Positions 22,345 through 31,243 of a stretch of DNA of 64,000 bases are shown piece by piece. Origin of the DNA: CAKRJP01 sp963589425 (GTDB lineage Bacteria > Bacillota > Clostridia > Lachnospirales > Lachnospiraceae); the NCBI GenBank assembly GCA_963589425.1, contig CAVAKZ010000004.1, positions 1-64,000 on the forward strand. Direction: 5' to 3'. How positions within the stretch are numbered: position 1 is the first letter of the stretch; every line of letters begins with the position of its first letter. The position numbers and the translations under genes are program-made. The notes beneath the pieces were generated by a model, which did not search any database, was not told the origin of the DNA, and saw nothing but the letters and a program-made list of their open reading frames with translations.

Positions 22345-24513
22345 TTATTGCTCTTCTTCCGGACTTTCTTCCTGAATTGCTATACTGTCTTTTTGAATAT
22401 TTTCCTCTTTTACTATGTTTTCTAATGGAAGCTGCATATAAATTCCCATACCGTTGACACTATGGGCATAAACACTTCCATGATAGTGTTCTACAATGGC
22501 CTTTACCTGGGCCAGTCCTAATCCATTTCCACTGACCCGGTTAGAGCCCTGGAAATTCAGGTCAAAAATTTGTGGAAGCTCTCTGGCGGGAAGACCCTTA
22601 CCATTATCCTTACATGCAATAAAGATACTATCCTCTGCCTGAGATACGGTAATTACAAGATTTCCATTGCGCTGCATGTATTTCATGGAATTATCGATAA
22701 TGTTCTGGATGGCAAATTCCATATAGCGCTTGTCTGCCGGATACTGGATCTTCTCACTGGAGGTAGAAACTTCTAATCGAATACCAAGCTGGCTGCACTG
22801 AGGTCTCATTTGTTCTACCACACCCTGCACCAGGCTAATAAGCTCCAACTCTTCCACTCGTTCCCTTGGAGGCAAGATACTGGTAAGATCTGTCTGGCCC
22901 ATAGCCTCCTCATGTTTCTGCTTGGCCTCTTCTAGGAGTCCTGTCAGAGCCTCATTTTTATTCTCTAAGCCACTAACCTCGCCCTTAAGCTCTGCAATCT
23001 TATGGGACAGCTGGCTGTTTCCTTCCTGGAGACTTGTATTTTCCTGTCGAAGTCTGGCCATCTGGGCTGCGTCCTGCTTCTTTTGAATTCGCAGGTCATC
23101 CATTTCACTCTTTTTTTCTTTCCTACTACCACCAAATAGTTTCTTTTTAGACTTATCATCCAACCAGTCATCCCCGCCATCTGCACCTGAGGCAGCTAGG
23201 GATAGGGCATCCTCAGGCTTCATATCATCCTTAAACAATTCATCTATTTCTGAATCCCGTCTGCCAAGCTGCACCCTAAGCATAATCAGTCGGATAATCA
23301 ACAGAAGGAAAATAATTGCTGCCAAACCCAGGCACAGATAAATATTATCCATAACCATCTGGTAAATTTTACCAAGAGGACCATCGTAAGATTCAGGATT
23401 TTCACTAATCAGCATAGGTTCGTCCTGGCCTTCTTCCTCCAGTTCCTGATCAATATCACACTTTTGGTAGGTCTCTTCCTCGGAGTCATACTCGTAAAAG
23501 CACTTTTCTCCCTTGCTGTCAATGGCATAAATCAGATAATAGCCATCTTTTTCCATGTTCTGCCAAACCGGAAATTCCTTCTCATTTATGGTTAATGTGG
23601 TCTCCTGATACTTAGAAGGAAGCTCCACATTGTCATCACTTAATACCACAATGCTGGAATTCTCGGAGATAGCGATCTCCGCATAAGGTGAAAAGCTTTG
23701 CCTTTCTTTGTCATATAAAAAGAAATCTCCGGTATTTTCCTTTTCCTTATCTTTATCTTCTGACTTCGCATCCTCTGCAGGCTCTGTATCTTCAGAAGTC
23801 TCCAGGGGCTTTAAATAAGCAAGGTAAACACCGTTTGCTTCCTTATATCCCATAGAGTAGTCTTTATCCTCGTAGGTAACTGCAGCTTTTTTATAGCCTT
23901 GAGGCAGGTCTTTCTCCTCAAAATCACTGATGGTATAGGATATATCATTGACCACTACTGTGACATCTGCATCCGCTTCCTGGTCTTTTTGGGCAGCTTC
24001 TTGCGCTTGCTTTTGGCTATCAGTCTCTTCCTGCTTCTCATCTTTATTTTCTGTATCTGCTGCAGTTTCTATTTTCGAGGCATCTCCTGCTGCAATAGTA
24101 ACTGTAGAATTTCCTGCCGAGAAATTGCAAGAGGTCTCTCCTTGCGTATTAATATTCTGTTTGCTAACCTGAATCTGGGTACCACCTTCCCTAAGAGCCT
24201 GAAAATTTATCGTAAATGTTTCTCCCTTAGCTCCGGCATTGCCTGTACAGGTTAAGGTTCCATTTCCAGAATCTGTCACCTTATCTCCTGATATAAATTT
24301 AAGAGCAGCAGTATCATAGGTCAGAATCAATTCATCTTTCACCAGGGTATCATCTGACACAGTGACCATACACTTTACTTCTACAGTTTCCCCTACTTTC
24401 GTATCAGGGTCTGAAAATTCGATATTTCCTGTAGCCCCATAAGTTAGGACGGGAGTCCCTGTCAGCAAAATTCCTGCACAGGCCACCATAGCCAAAATTT
24501 TTTTATATTTCAC
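22345..24513 (-). CDS. Cohesin-like / histidine-kinase-ATPase fusion membrane protein
   Basis: 722 residues from a GTG start (24511-24513) preceded by AAGGAGG. Domains in order: signal peptide 1-26; a cohesin-like beta domain 29-142 (VGETVEVKCMV, LILTYDTAALKFISG, GETFTINFQAL); acidic Glu/Lys linkers 145-185 and 240-262; a soluble region 186-370; one TM 390-413; a cytoplasmic coiled coil about 470-545; and a C-terminal HATPase_c with N box (IQNIIDNSMKYM), G1 (DNGKGLP) and G2 (GNGLGLAQVKAIVEH). No HisKA/DHp segment with a phosphoacceptor His is visible, and no response regulator is adjacent. Membrane sensor of unknown signal. It starts 51 nt after cbiC. Confidence 0.8.
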   Translation of the reverse strand: MKYKKILAMVACAGILLTGTPVLTYGATGNIEFSDPDTKVGETVEVKCMVTVSDDTLVKDELILTYDTAALKFISGDKVTDSGNGTLTCTGNAGAKGETFTINFQALREGGTQIQVSKQNINTQGETSCNFSAGNSTVTIAAGDASKIETAADTENKDEKQEETDSQKQAQEAAQKDQEADADVTVVVNDISYTISDFEEKDLPQGYKKAAVTYEDKDYSMGYKEANGVYLAYLKPLETSEDTEPAEDAKSEDKDKEKENTGDFFLYDKERQSFSPYAEIAISENSSIVVLSDDNVELPSKYQETTLTINEKEFPVWQNMEKDGYYLIYAIDSKGEKCFYEYDSEEETYQKCDIDQELEEEGQDEPMLISENPESYDGPLGKIYQMVMDNIYLCLGLAAIIFLLLIIRLIMLRVQLGRRDSEIDELFKDDMKPEDALSLAASGADGGDDWLDDKSKKKLFGGSRKEKKSEMDDLRIQKKQDAAQMARLRQENTSLQEGNSQLSHKIAELKGEVSGLENKNEALTGLLEEAKQKHEEAMGQTDLTSILPPRERVEELELISLVQGVVEQMRPQCSQLGIRLEVSTSSEKIQYPADKRYMEFAIQNIIDNSMKYMQRNGNLVITVSQAEDSIFIACKDNGKGLPARELPQIFDLNFQGSNRVSGNGLGLAQVKAIVEHYHGSVYAHSVNGMGIYMQLPLENIVKEENIQKDSIAIQEESPEEEQ

Positions 24514-24564
24514 GGATAAAACCCTCCTTCTTTCCTTCCCGTTTAGGCGTTCACTTGCCCATTA

Positions 24565-25206
24565 TTATAGGCTATAAATCAATGCATTGCAAATACAGGC
24601 TGCAATATTGCTGCCCCCTTTTCGTCCTTTTGCCACAATATATGGGACCTTATTTTGAGACATAATCAGTTCCTTGGCCGGCTCCACATTTACAAAGCCC
24701 ACCGGCACACCAATCACAAGCTCCGGACAGATTCTTCCTTCTTCTATTAACTCATACAAACGGATCAAGGCTGTAGGGGCATTTCCTATGGCGATAATGA
24801 GGGGTTCTTTTAACTGACAAGCCTTGTCCATGCTAGCCACCGCCCTGGTAGTGCCATTTTCTTTTGCTTTTTTTGCCACGTCCTCATCAGACATAAAGCA
24901 ATAAAGCTGTCCGCCGAAACTCTCCAACCGCTTCTTATTAATGCCGGACTTTCCCATATTGGTGTCTGTGAGAATAGAAGCACCTTTTTTTATAACCTCC
25001 AAGGCCCTATCTATGGCATTCTCCGAAAAGACCAGGTTTTTCGCATAATCAAAATCTGCACTGGTATGAATGCATCGCATGGTAATAGGAGCTTGCTTTT
25101 TGGGAAGAACAATTCCCATTTCCCTTAGCTTTTGACCAATGATTTCAAAACTGCGCTTTTCTATATCTTCCGGAAGTACATGTTCAAACTTTATCTCCTC
25201 ATCCAT
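24565..25206 (-). CDS. cbiC: Precorrin-8X methylmutase (cobalt-precorrin-8 methylmutase)
   Basis: 213 residues. Family signatures: RCIHTSADFDYAKNLVFSENA with the catalytic His (about residue 47), then ILTDTNMGKSGI, IAIGNAPTAL, IGVPVGFVNVEPAKE and KGRKGGSNIAA. It moves a methyl group from C11 to C12 to give cobyrinic acid. It is the last cobalamin gene of the operon and starts 2 nt after cbiP. Confidence 0.95.
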   Translation of the reverse strand: MDEEIKFEHVLPEDIEKRSFEIIGQKLREMGIVLPKKQAPITMRCIHTSADFDYAKNLVFSENAIDRALEVIKKGASILTDTNMGKSGINKKRLESFGGQLYCFMSDEDVAKKAKENGTTRAVASMDKACQLKEPLIIAIGNAPTALIRLYELIEEGRICPELVIGVPVGFVNVEPAKELIMSQNKVPYIVAKGRKGGSNIAACICNALIYSL

Positions 25207-25208
25207 AC

Positions 25209-26741
25209 TTAAGCCTCCCTTCCTTCTAAAATCTTATATATTTTCTCCATATCCAGGTGCTTCCTAAGTTCCTGAGCCAGGAGGTCATATTGACTTTCTT
25301 TAAAGGCCTTATAGTCCATACCTGCATGGTCTAAAGAAACCATAGCTTCCATTCCTTTTTTCTCTGTCAATATGGTAAGGATTCCATGGTTTACTTCCTC
25401 GGAATCAAAAATTCCATGGACGTAAGTTCCGTAAATATTTCCCATGTTTCTGCCATCGAAAGAAGATTCTTTTGTAATTTCATCTTTTATTTGGGTCATT
25501 TCTGGCAGGGCTTGGGAGGAAGAATCCTTGCTCTCTCCCATGTGGATTTCATAGCCTTCAAAGGTCACTCCCTCTAATTTTTTCAGGTCTCCCTCCAAAG
25601 GAAGAAACTTTCCTGTGACTCTAGTCCTTCTTTTCTCTCCTAAAAACCTTGTGTTCATGGGAAGCAGCTTCATAGCTGCCACACTTGCGCCAGCCGGGGA
25701 TTCCAACTTCATAGGATCTTCCAAGGACTCTCCCAACATTTGATATCCTCCGCAGATACCAAAAATCACACAGCCTGCTGCTGCCTGCTTTAGGATAGCA
25801 GCCTCCAAGCCATTCTGCCGCATCCAGAGAAGATCCTCAATGGTATTTTTTGTTCCCGGCAGAATAATCATATCCGGATGCCTTAGATCCCTTGCTCTTG
25901 AAACATAACGAAGATTTATTCCCCTTGTATTTTCCAAAACCTGAAAATCTGTAAAATTTGAGATTCTAGGGAAACGAATCACTACGACATCCACCCAGCC
26001 ATCTTCCGAGCTTTTGCTAAATCGTTCGCTAAGACTGTCCTCATCTTCAATTTCCACCTGCATATAAGGTGCCACTCCCACTACTGGAACATGTGCTCTT
26101 TCTTCTAGCATCTGGATTCCCGGATCCAAAATAGTCTTATCTCCTCTGAATTTATTAATAATAAGGCCTTTGACCCTCTCCTTTTCTTCCTCCTCTAAAA
26201 GCATTAAGGTTCCAAGAAGTTGGGCGAAAACCCCTCCCCTGTCAATATCTCCCACCAATAAGACAGGGGCATCCACTAATTTAGCCAGGCCCATATTTAC
26301 GATATCATCGCTTTTTAAATTGATTTCTGCAGGACTTCCTGCACCTTCTATGACAATAAGGTCAAATTCTTCCTCCAAGGAATGAAAAGCCTTTAAAATA
26401 TCAGGAATTAGTTTCTTTTTATAGGCAAAATAATCTTTTGCTCTCATATTTCCTAAGACTTCCCCATTTACAATTACCTGAGACCCTACATCATTGGTAG
26501 GCTTTAACAAAATAGGATTCATAGCCACCGAAGGGGCAATTCCTGCCGCCTCTGCCTGGACCACCTGGGCTCTTCCCATCTCCAGACCCTCTTCCGTGAT
26601 AAAGGAATTCAGGGCCATATTTTGCGATTTAAAAGGAGCTACCTTATAGCCGTCCTGACGAAAGATCCTGCACAGGCCCGCACAGATCAAACTTTTCCCA
26701 GCATTTGACATGGTTCCCTGTATCATAATTTTCTTAGCCAT
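25209..26741 (-). CDS. cbiP: Cobyric acid synthase
   Basis: 510 residues. An N-terminal ATP-dependent amidoligase domain with P-loop GTMSNAGKSLICAGLCRIF and FKSQNMALNSFIT is followed by a class-I glutamine amidotransferase domain with nucleophile Cys in FGICGGYQMLG and a catalytic His in YVHGIFDSEEV. It amidates four side chains (b, d, e, g) of adenosylcobyrinic a,c-diamide. It overlaps cobD by 8 nt. Confidence 0.96.
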   Translation of the reverse strand: MAKKIMIQGTMSNAGKSLICAGLCRIFRQDGYKVAPFKSQNMALNSFITEEGLEMGRAQVVQAEAAGIAPSVAMNPILLKPTNDVGSQVIVNGEVLGNMRAKDYFAYKKKLIPDILKAFHSLEEEFDLIVIEGAGSPAEINLKSDDIVNMGLAKLVDAPVLLVGDIDRGGVFAQLLGTLMLLEEEEKERVKGLIINKFRGDKTILDPGIQMLEERAHVPVVGVAPYMQVEIEDEDSLSERFSKSSEDGWVDVVVIRFPRISNFTDFQVLENTRGINLRYVSRARDLRHPDMIILPGTKNTIEDLLWMRQNGLEAAILKQAAAGCVIFGICGGYQMLGESLEDPMKLESPAGASVAAMKLLPMNTRFLGEKRRTRVTGKFLPLEGDLKKLEGVTFEGYEIHMGESKDSSSQALPEMTQIKDEITKESSFDGRNMGNIYGTYVHGIFDSEEVNHGILTILTEKKGMEAMVSLDHAGMDYKAFKESQYDLLAQELRKHLDMEKIYKILEGREA

Positions 26742-27861
26742 TTATTCTTCCTTTCCCTGCGGCCTTATTTAGCCATTGGATGAGCTTCTCATTCTCCTGC
26801 CTGCTTTTAATTGCAATTCGATAATCTCCCTTTGAAAGTCCCGGATAATTACTGCAGTCTCGAATAAGAATTTGATCAGCCAAAAGCCTGTGGTATAACT
26901 CTCCATAAATCTCTTGATTATCTTCTTCAATAGAGAAAAAGATGTAATTTGCCTTAGATCCATAGATATGAAATCCCAAATCTTTCAATTCTTGAATCAT
27001 CCAAATCTTCTCTTTATTTAGATACTCTTTTGTTTCTTTTAAATAGTCCTCCGGGGCTTTTAAAGCTTCCTCTCCACAAACTTGAGCCAAGCTAGAAACA
27101 TGCCAGCTAGGAAGGCCCTCCTCCATCTTCTTCAGCAAGTCCTCCTGACAGCTAATCATATAGCCTAAGCGAAGTCCCGGCATAGCAAAGATTTTTGTAA
27201 AGGCTTTTAAAATAAATAAATTGGGATACTCTTTATAGTAGGCCAGGGCTTCATAGGATTTTGCATCCTCTAAAAAATCTAAAAAACACTCATCTAAAAG
27301 CACCGGAATATAGTATTTTTCAGCTAGGTTTAAAATCCTTCTTAAAAGATTCTCTTCTATCACTTCCCCTACAGGGTTTCCCGGATTACAAAGAAAGATC
27401 ATGCCAAGGTCCGGTGTAATATAATTCAAAATATCTTCTTTTAGCTTAAAGCCATTTTCCCTAAGACAACTGTAATAGCGACAATCAGCACTCACAAATT
27501 TTAAAGCTCTTTCATATTCAGAAAATGCCGGCTCCACAAGAAGAGCCTTTTGGGGCTTTATGTTCTCTACAAGGCTGTAGATTAATTCCGCCGCCCCATT
27601 CCCACAGATAATATGTTGTGGCCCTAGCTTTTCATAAGAGGCAATAGCTTCTCTTAGCTTTTTGCAGCTAGGATCCGGATAATGCACAATGTCCATGCAA
27701 TGTTCCTGCAAGGCCCTTATCACAGACCTTGGCGGTCCTAAAGGATTGGTATTTACAGAAAAATCTACCTGCACCGGATGGCTGTAAATATCTCCACCGT
27801 GAAGAGGAGTATGCTTTTTTTCAGATTGTAACTGTTTCTTATTCAAGGATCCATTCTCCAT
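26734..27861 (-). CDS. cobD: Threonine-phosphate decarboxylase
   Basis: 375 residues, class-I/II aminotransferase fold. HGGDIYSHPVQVDFSVNTNPLGPP begins the fold; the PLP lysine lies in FILKAFTKIFAMPGLRLGY, with NPGNPVG and LLDECFLDF ahead of it. CobD enzymes make (R)-1-amino-2-propanol phosphate, the linker of the nucleotide loop. A histidinol-phosphate aminotransferase could look similar, but the position between cbiB and cbiP and the HGG start favour CobD. Confidence 0.93.
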   Translation of the reverse strand: MENGSLNKKQLQSEKKHTPLHGGDIYSHPVQVDFSVNTNPLGPPRSVIRALQEHCMDIVHYPDPSCKKLREAIASYEKLGPQHIICGNGAAELIYSLVENIKPQKALLVEPAFSEYERALKFVSADCRYYSCLRENGFKLKEDILNYITPDLGMIFLCNPGNPVGEVIEENLLRRILNLAEKYYIPVLLDECFLDFLEDAKSYEALAYYKEYPNLFILKAFTKIFAMPGLRLGYMISCQEDLLKKMEEGLPSWHVSSLAQVCGEEALKAPEDYLKETKEYLNKEKIWMIQELKDLGFHIYGSKANYIFFSIEEDNQEIYGELYHRLLADQILIRDCSNYPGLSKGDYRIAIKSRQENEKLIQWLNKAAGKGRING

Positions 27862-27890
27862 TTACTTAACTCCCCTTATGAAAAAGAGTT

Positions 27891-28877
27891 TTAAACATTT
27901 CTTAAGATGCAAAATTTAGTTATCCACATAATGATCCAGGCCAGTATGCAGGTCCCATATAGCAATTTGTGAGATCTTCGTATATCCTGGATTTCAATCT
28001 CTCGAAGGGGGTCTCCTATGGTTGGTTTTTGATATAGTTGTCCAAAATACCAGGCATCCCCTGCCAATTGCACCCTTAAAGCTCCTGCCATAACAGCCTC
28101 TGTCTGAGCTGCGTTTGGACTTTTATGATTTTTTCTGTCTCTTTTATAGATTTTTATGGCGTTTTTCATATCAAATCCTAAAAGTCCACTGGCTAGTATC
28201 ATAAAAAGAGCTGCCAATCTGGCCGGAATAAAATTTACTATATCATCGAATCTTGCAGCTGCAGTCCCAAAATACTTATAGGTCTCATTTTTATAGCCAA
28301 TCATAGAGTCCATGGTATTTACCGCCTTGTAGGCCCATCCCAAACTAGCTCCACCAATCATCATATAAAAAAGAGGGGCAACAATGCCGTCAGAGGTATT
28401 TTCTGCCACCGTTTCCACACAGGCTTTCACCACTCCAGTTTCACTGAGGCTTTCCGTGTCTCTGCCTACAATCATAGATACAGCCTTCCTTCCTGCATCC
28501 AAGCCATCCTTTAAAGCAAGATAAACCTTATCGCTTTCATCCTTCAAAGACTTAGTAGCAAGAATCTGATAGCACATAAAACTCTCCACCAAAATTCCCA
28601 AGGCAAAATGTAGGCTATAGCAAAGTCTTAGGACTCCATAGGGCACAACAGTGCTTATGCTAAGCACCACCAACACCAAGAGGCTTCCCCCTATCCGCTG
28701 GCCTATTTTATTCTTGGATAAAAAGCTTCTTATAATTTTTTCCATCCGGGAAATCAAGGCTCCGATCAGCCTCACCGGATGATACATCCATCGGGGATCC
28801 CCCAAGATCAGGTCCAATACAAATCCTGCCATCACCGGCAGCATAGGCCTCCACAAGTAAGTCATATCCTTCTCCAT
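27891..28877 (-). CDS. cbiB: Adenosylcobinamide-phosphate synthase
   Basis: 328 residues, integral membrane. Family features: AGFVLDLILGDPRWMYHPVRLIG at the start, RDTESLSETGVVKACVETVAENTSDGIVAPLFY, GWAYKAVNTMDSMIGYKNE, and SPNAAQTEAVMAGALRVQLAGDAWYFG. It joins aminopropanol phosphate to cobyric acid. The start (ATG at 28877, or 28865) lies inside the 3' part of cobC: the genes overlap by up to 170 nt in different frames, which is long for a bacterial operon. Confidence 0.94.
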   Translation of the reverse strand: MEKDMTYLWRPMLPVMAGFVLDLILGDPRWMYHPVRLIGALISRMEKIIRSFLSKNKIGQRIGGSLLVLVVLSISTVVPYGVLRLCYSLHFALGILVESFMCYQILATKSLKDESDKVYLALKDGLDAGRKAVSMIVGRDTESLSETGVVKACVETVAENTSDGIVAPLFYMMIGGASLGWAYKAVNTMDSMIGYKNETYKYFGTAAARFDDIVNFIPARLAALFMILASGLLGFDMKNAIKIYKRDRKNHKSPNAAQTEAVMAGALRVQLAGDAWYFGQLYQKPTIGDPLREIEIQDIRRSHKLLYGTCILAWIIMWITKFCILRNV

Positions 28878-29400
28878 TTTCTATCTGATAATCATAATAA
28901 GTTCCCTTAGGGCAGCCATAAGCTTCCATAATACTCATAATGGTCCCCCCATGAACAAGGGCTGCCACCCTAGAAAGCTGTAAGTCCAGACACTGTTTTA
29001 CCATCTGCTCAAAGCAAAGAAGGCTTCTTTTTTGAAAGGCTTCTCTACTTTCTCCTTCTGGAAAGGGCAAGCTTCCTCCGCTATCCACCCACTCTTGATA
29101 TGCCCTACAATCTGAAAGCTCCAGATAATTTTTTCCTTCAAATATCCCAAAATCACACTCTCTGAAATCTGTAAGAATCTGAAGATCTCTCCCCGGATAA
29201 ATCAAGTGTGCCGTCTCTATGCACCGCTTCATAGGACTTGCAAAAATCTTCTGAACATCCGGATACTTTCTATGTAATTTTAAAAGTTTACATTTTCCTT
29301 CTTCACAGAGAGATTCATCAGTACGACCTATGTATCTTTTTTTAAGGTTTCCCTGGGTCAAGCCATGACGGATCAAAAAAATATGTATTTTCATCTTCAT
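28708..29400 (-). CDS. cobC: Alpha-ribazole phosphatase-like histidine phosphatase
   Basis: 230 residues, phosphoglycerate-mutase-like fold. The RHG motif (FLIRHGLTQGN, His near residue 12), FASPMKRCIETA, FRECDFGIFEGKNY and the second catalytic His in VALVHGGTIMSIM are present. Removing the phosphate of alpha-ribazole-5'-phosphate is the role expected within a cobalamin operon. The family is usually about 200 residues; the last 55 residues here are encoded by DNA that also codes for the N-terminus of CbiB. The start ATG overlaps the stop of the upstream cobU-like gene (ATGA). Confidence 0.88.
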   Translation of the reverse strand: MKMKIHIFLIRHGLTQGNLKKRYIGRTDESLCEEGKCKLLKLHRKYPDVQKIFASPMKRCIETAHLIYPGRDLQILTDFRECDFGIFEGKNYLELSDCRAYQEWVDSGGSLPFPEGESREAFQKRSLLCFEQMVKQCLDLQLSRVAALVHGGTIMSIMEAYGCPKGTYYDYQIENGEGYDLLVEAYAAGDGRICIGPDLGGSPMDVSSGEADRSLDFPDGKNYKKLFIQE

Positions 29401-29810
29401 TTGATTCGAACTCCAATTCCACAGATTACCCGGTAAACTTCTTCTGCTTCAGAGGCCAGGCCTGTACAGACTCTTCCCACCTGTTCCCTGTAGCTTCTCT
29501 CACCTAGGTCCAAAGGAACAATGCCATAGCCAATTTCATCTGTAACTATGATTAAATCCGGATTCTTCTTAAGCAGGTCTTTTGCAAAATCTTTCGGAAG
29601 ATCCTCTGGATTTAAAAACCTGGCAACATATCTATGAAAATGATAGATTCCGACGCAGTGATAGATTTCTTCTTTATCGCACTTGTCTCCATCAACCCAT
29701 TCCTTCAGGTTTTCCTTCTCCTTTTCTATTGGATCCCTATAAGTTTTCCACAAATGTTCCTTGGCCCAGGCAAGTTTTCCCTGATAGGCCCCTCCAATTA
29801 CCATCTTCAT
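29397..29810 (-). CDS. Degenerate short CobU-like protein
   Basis: 137 residues. Start MKMVIGGAYQGKLAWAKEHL matches the CobU P-loop region, but the Ser/Thr after GK is Leu. The C-terminal half keeps the CobU pattern LIIVTDEIGYGIVPLD, then REQVGRVCTGLASEAEEVYRVICGIGVRIK. The middle, which carries the nucleotide transfer His in CobU (about 180 residues), is shortened. A full cobU lies at 30656-31243, so this is a diverged second copy, possibly without kinase activity or with a structural or different role. It is kept as an open frame with ATGA coupling to cobC, which suggests selection. Confidence 0.75.
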   Translation of the reverse strand: MKMVIGGAYQGKLAWAKEHLWKTYRDPIEKEKENLKEWVDGDKCDKEEIYHCVGIYHFHRYVARFLNPEDLPKDFAKDLLKKNPDLIIVTDEIGYGIVPLDLGERSYREQVGRVCTGLASEAEEVYRVICGIGVRIK

Positions 29811-29846
29811 CTACTTCTTAACCTCTATCCCAAAACTAAATTCCTG

Positions 29847-30632
29847 TTACAAAGATGTACAAATCACAGCCGCCAAAGCCATCAAAAGCTCTGTAAGCTG
29901 CAGAAAATATCCTGCCAAATCTCCGGTGATTCCTCCGAATTTGTCCAGAGCCATATGATGATAATATCCATAAACCAGAAAAGCAGTTGCAAGCACTGCT
30001 GCTCCAGAGATTCCCCCAAGCCAAACAAGAAGAAGCCCTACCACAATGATATAGGCAAGCAAGAAGACTTGGTCCACTTTTTCTTTTGCATTGTCTGAGA
30101 AGGTAGCCACAGAACCTTCCCCGGATTTTCTGGCCTGAGGAAATCGAAGTACAGAAAGACCTGACAAGGCTCTGGATAAAATAAATCCTAGGGAGATTAT
30201 TTTTATAGATCTGTCATTTACAGAAGAATAAATTCCAAGATCTGCCACTAAATATAGGCCGCAGGATATAATTGCAAAGGCTCCTGTATGAGGGTCCTTT
30301 AAAATCTCTAGTCTCCTCTCCTTAGGCTGGTAGGAGCTGATGGCATCCATGGTATCTAGGAATCCATCCATGTGAATGCCCCCGGTAATAAGAAATGGAA
30401 GCAAGACAAAAATCGACGTCCAAAAGCAGTTAGACAGGCTGCTGCCATGAAATTCTAGGGCTAGCATGAGATGATACATAAGCAGCATAGCTCCACCGAT
30501 CACTGCCCCGATCAAGGGAAAAAAGCACATTGTATGAGCCATATTTTCCTTAGTCCAATCTGCTTTTGGCATAGGAATTCTGCTATACATTGAAAAAGAT
30601 ATTTTAAAACTATTCCACCATCTATTGATCAT
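29847..30632 (-). CDS. cobS: Adenosylcobinamide-GDP ribazoletransferase (cobalamin 5'-phosphate synthase)
   Basis: 261 residues, polytopic membrane protein. Family motifs: FSMYSRIPMPKADW at the start, PFLITGGIHMDGFLDTMDAISSYQ with the Asp-rich active site (about residues 85-107), RRLEILKDPHTGAFA, and FGGITGDLAGYFLQLTEL near the end. It attaches alpha-ribazole (phosphate) to adenosyl-GDP-cobinamide. It lies between the two cobU-type genes. Confidence 0.95.
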   Translation of the reverse strand: MINRWWNSFKISFSMYSRIPMPKADWTKENMAHTMCFFPLIGAVIGGAMLLMYHLMLALEFHGSSLSNCFWTSIFVLLPFLITGGIHMDGFLDTMDAISSYQPKERRLEILKDPHTGAFAIISCGLYLVADLGIYSSVNDRSIKIISLGFILSRALSGLSVLRFPQARKSGEGSVATFSDNAKEKVDQVFLLAYIIVVGLLLVWLGGISGAAVLATAFLVYGYYHHMALDKFGGITGDLAGYFLQLTELLMALAAVICTSL

Positions 30633-30655
30633 GATTATTCCCGCTTATTTCTTTT

Positions 30656-31243
30656 CTAGCCATTATGGGGTCCCTGGCTTTCCTTGATTTTTATAGGGAT
30701 CCCATATACTACTTCCGTCACTAAATCTGCCTGCTTGGCCAGAGCCTGATTGATTTTTCCAAGAAGCTCTTGATAAGTCCTAGTCTCTGCAGGATAGGCA
30801 ATTCCATCTAAAGTCACCTCGTTGCTGACAATAAGAAGACGATCAGTCTGTTTTCTTAGGTTTTCCACCCCCAGTAGGACCTCCTCCAGCACCAAGTCTT
30901 CCCTCCTCATAGAACCATCCGGTAGGTAAAGCTCATTTGCCACAAGATTAGACATACACTCTAAAAGGATTCCGCCAAAATTTTGCCCTGTTTCCTGGAA
31001 AGCATTTAATTTCTTTAGATCCTTGTAACATTCTATTGTCAAAAAGCCTTTGGAAGAACGCATCTTCCTGTGCCTCTTTATCCGTTCTTTTGCTTCCTCT
31101 CCGTAGGGTTCCATAGTAGCTATATAAAGATAAGTTTCCTCTCTCTGGATAAGCCTTGACTCCTTATTTTCTTTACCGATCAGCCAGTTTTCTCCATATT
31201 CCGATTTTCCACTTCCGCTACCGCCGGTGATTAGATGAAGCAT
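30656..31243 (-). CDS. cobU: Adenosylcobinamide kinase / guanylyltransferase
   Basis: 195 residues. P-loop ITGGSGSGKSEYGENWL at the N-terminus, YIATMEPYGEEAKERIKRHR with the guanylylated His region (KRHRKMRSSKGF), LLECMSNLVANELY, and a C-terminal LIVSNEVTLDGIAYPAETRTYQELLGKINQALA. Phosphorylates adenosylcobinamide and adds GMP. I choose ATG 31243 (MLHLITGG) because GAGG lies 9 nt upstream; the longer frame from 31270 adds nine residues. The start lies inside the end of cobT. Confidence 0.92.
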   Translation of the reverse strand: MLHLITGGSGSGKSEYGENWLIGKENKESRLIQREETYLYIATMEPYGEEAKERIKRHRKMRSSKGFLTIECYKDLKKLNAFQETGQNFGGILLECMSNLVANELYLPDGSMRREDLVLEEVLLGVENLRKQTDRLLIVSNEVTLDGIAYPAETRTYQELLGKINQALAKQADLVTEVVYGIPIKIKESQGPHNG

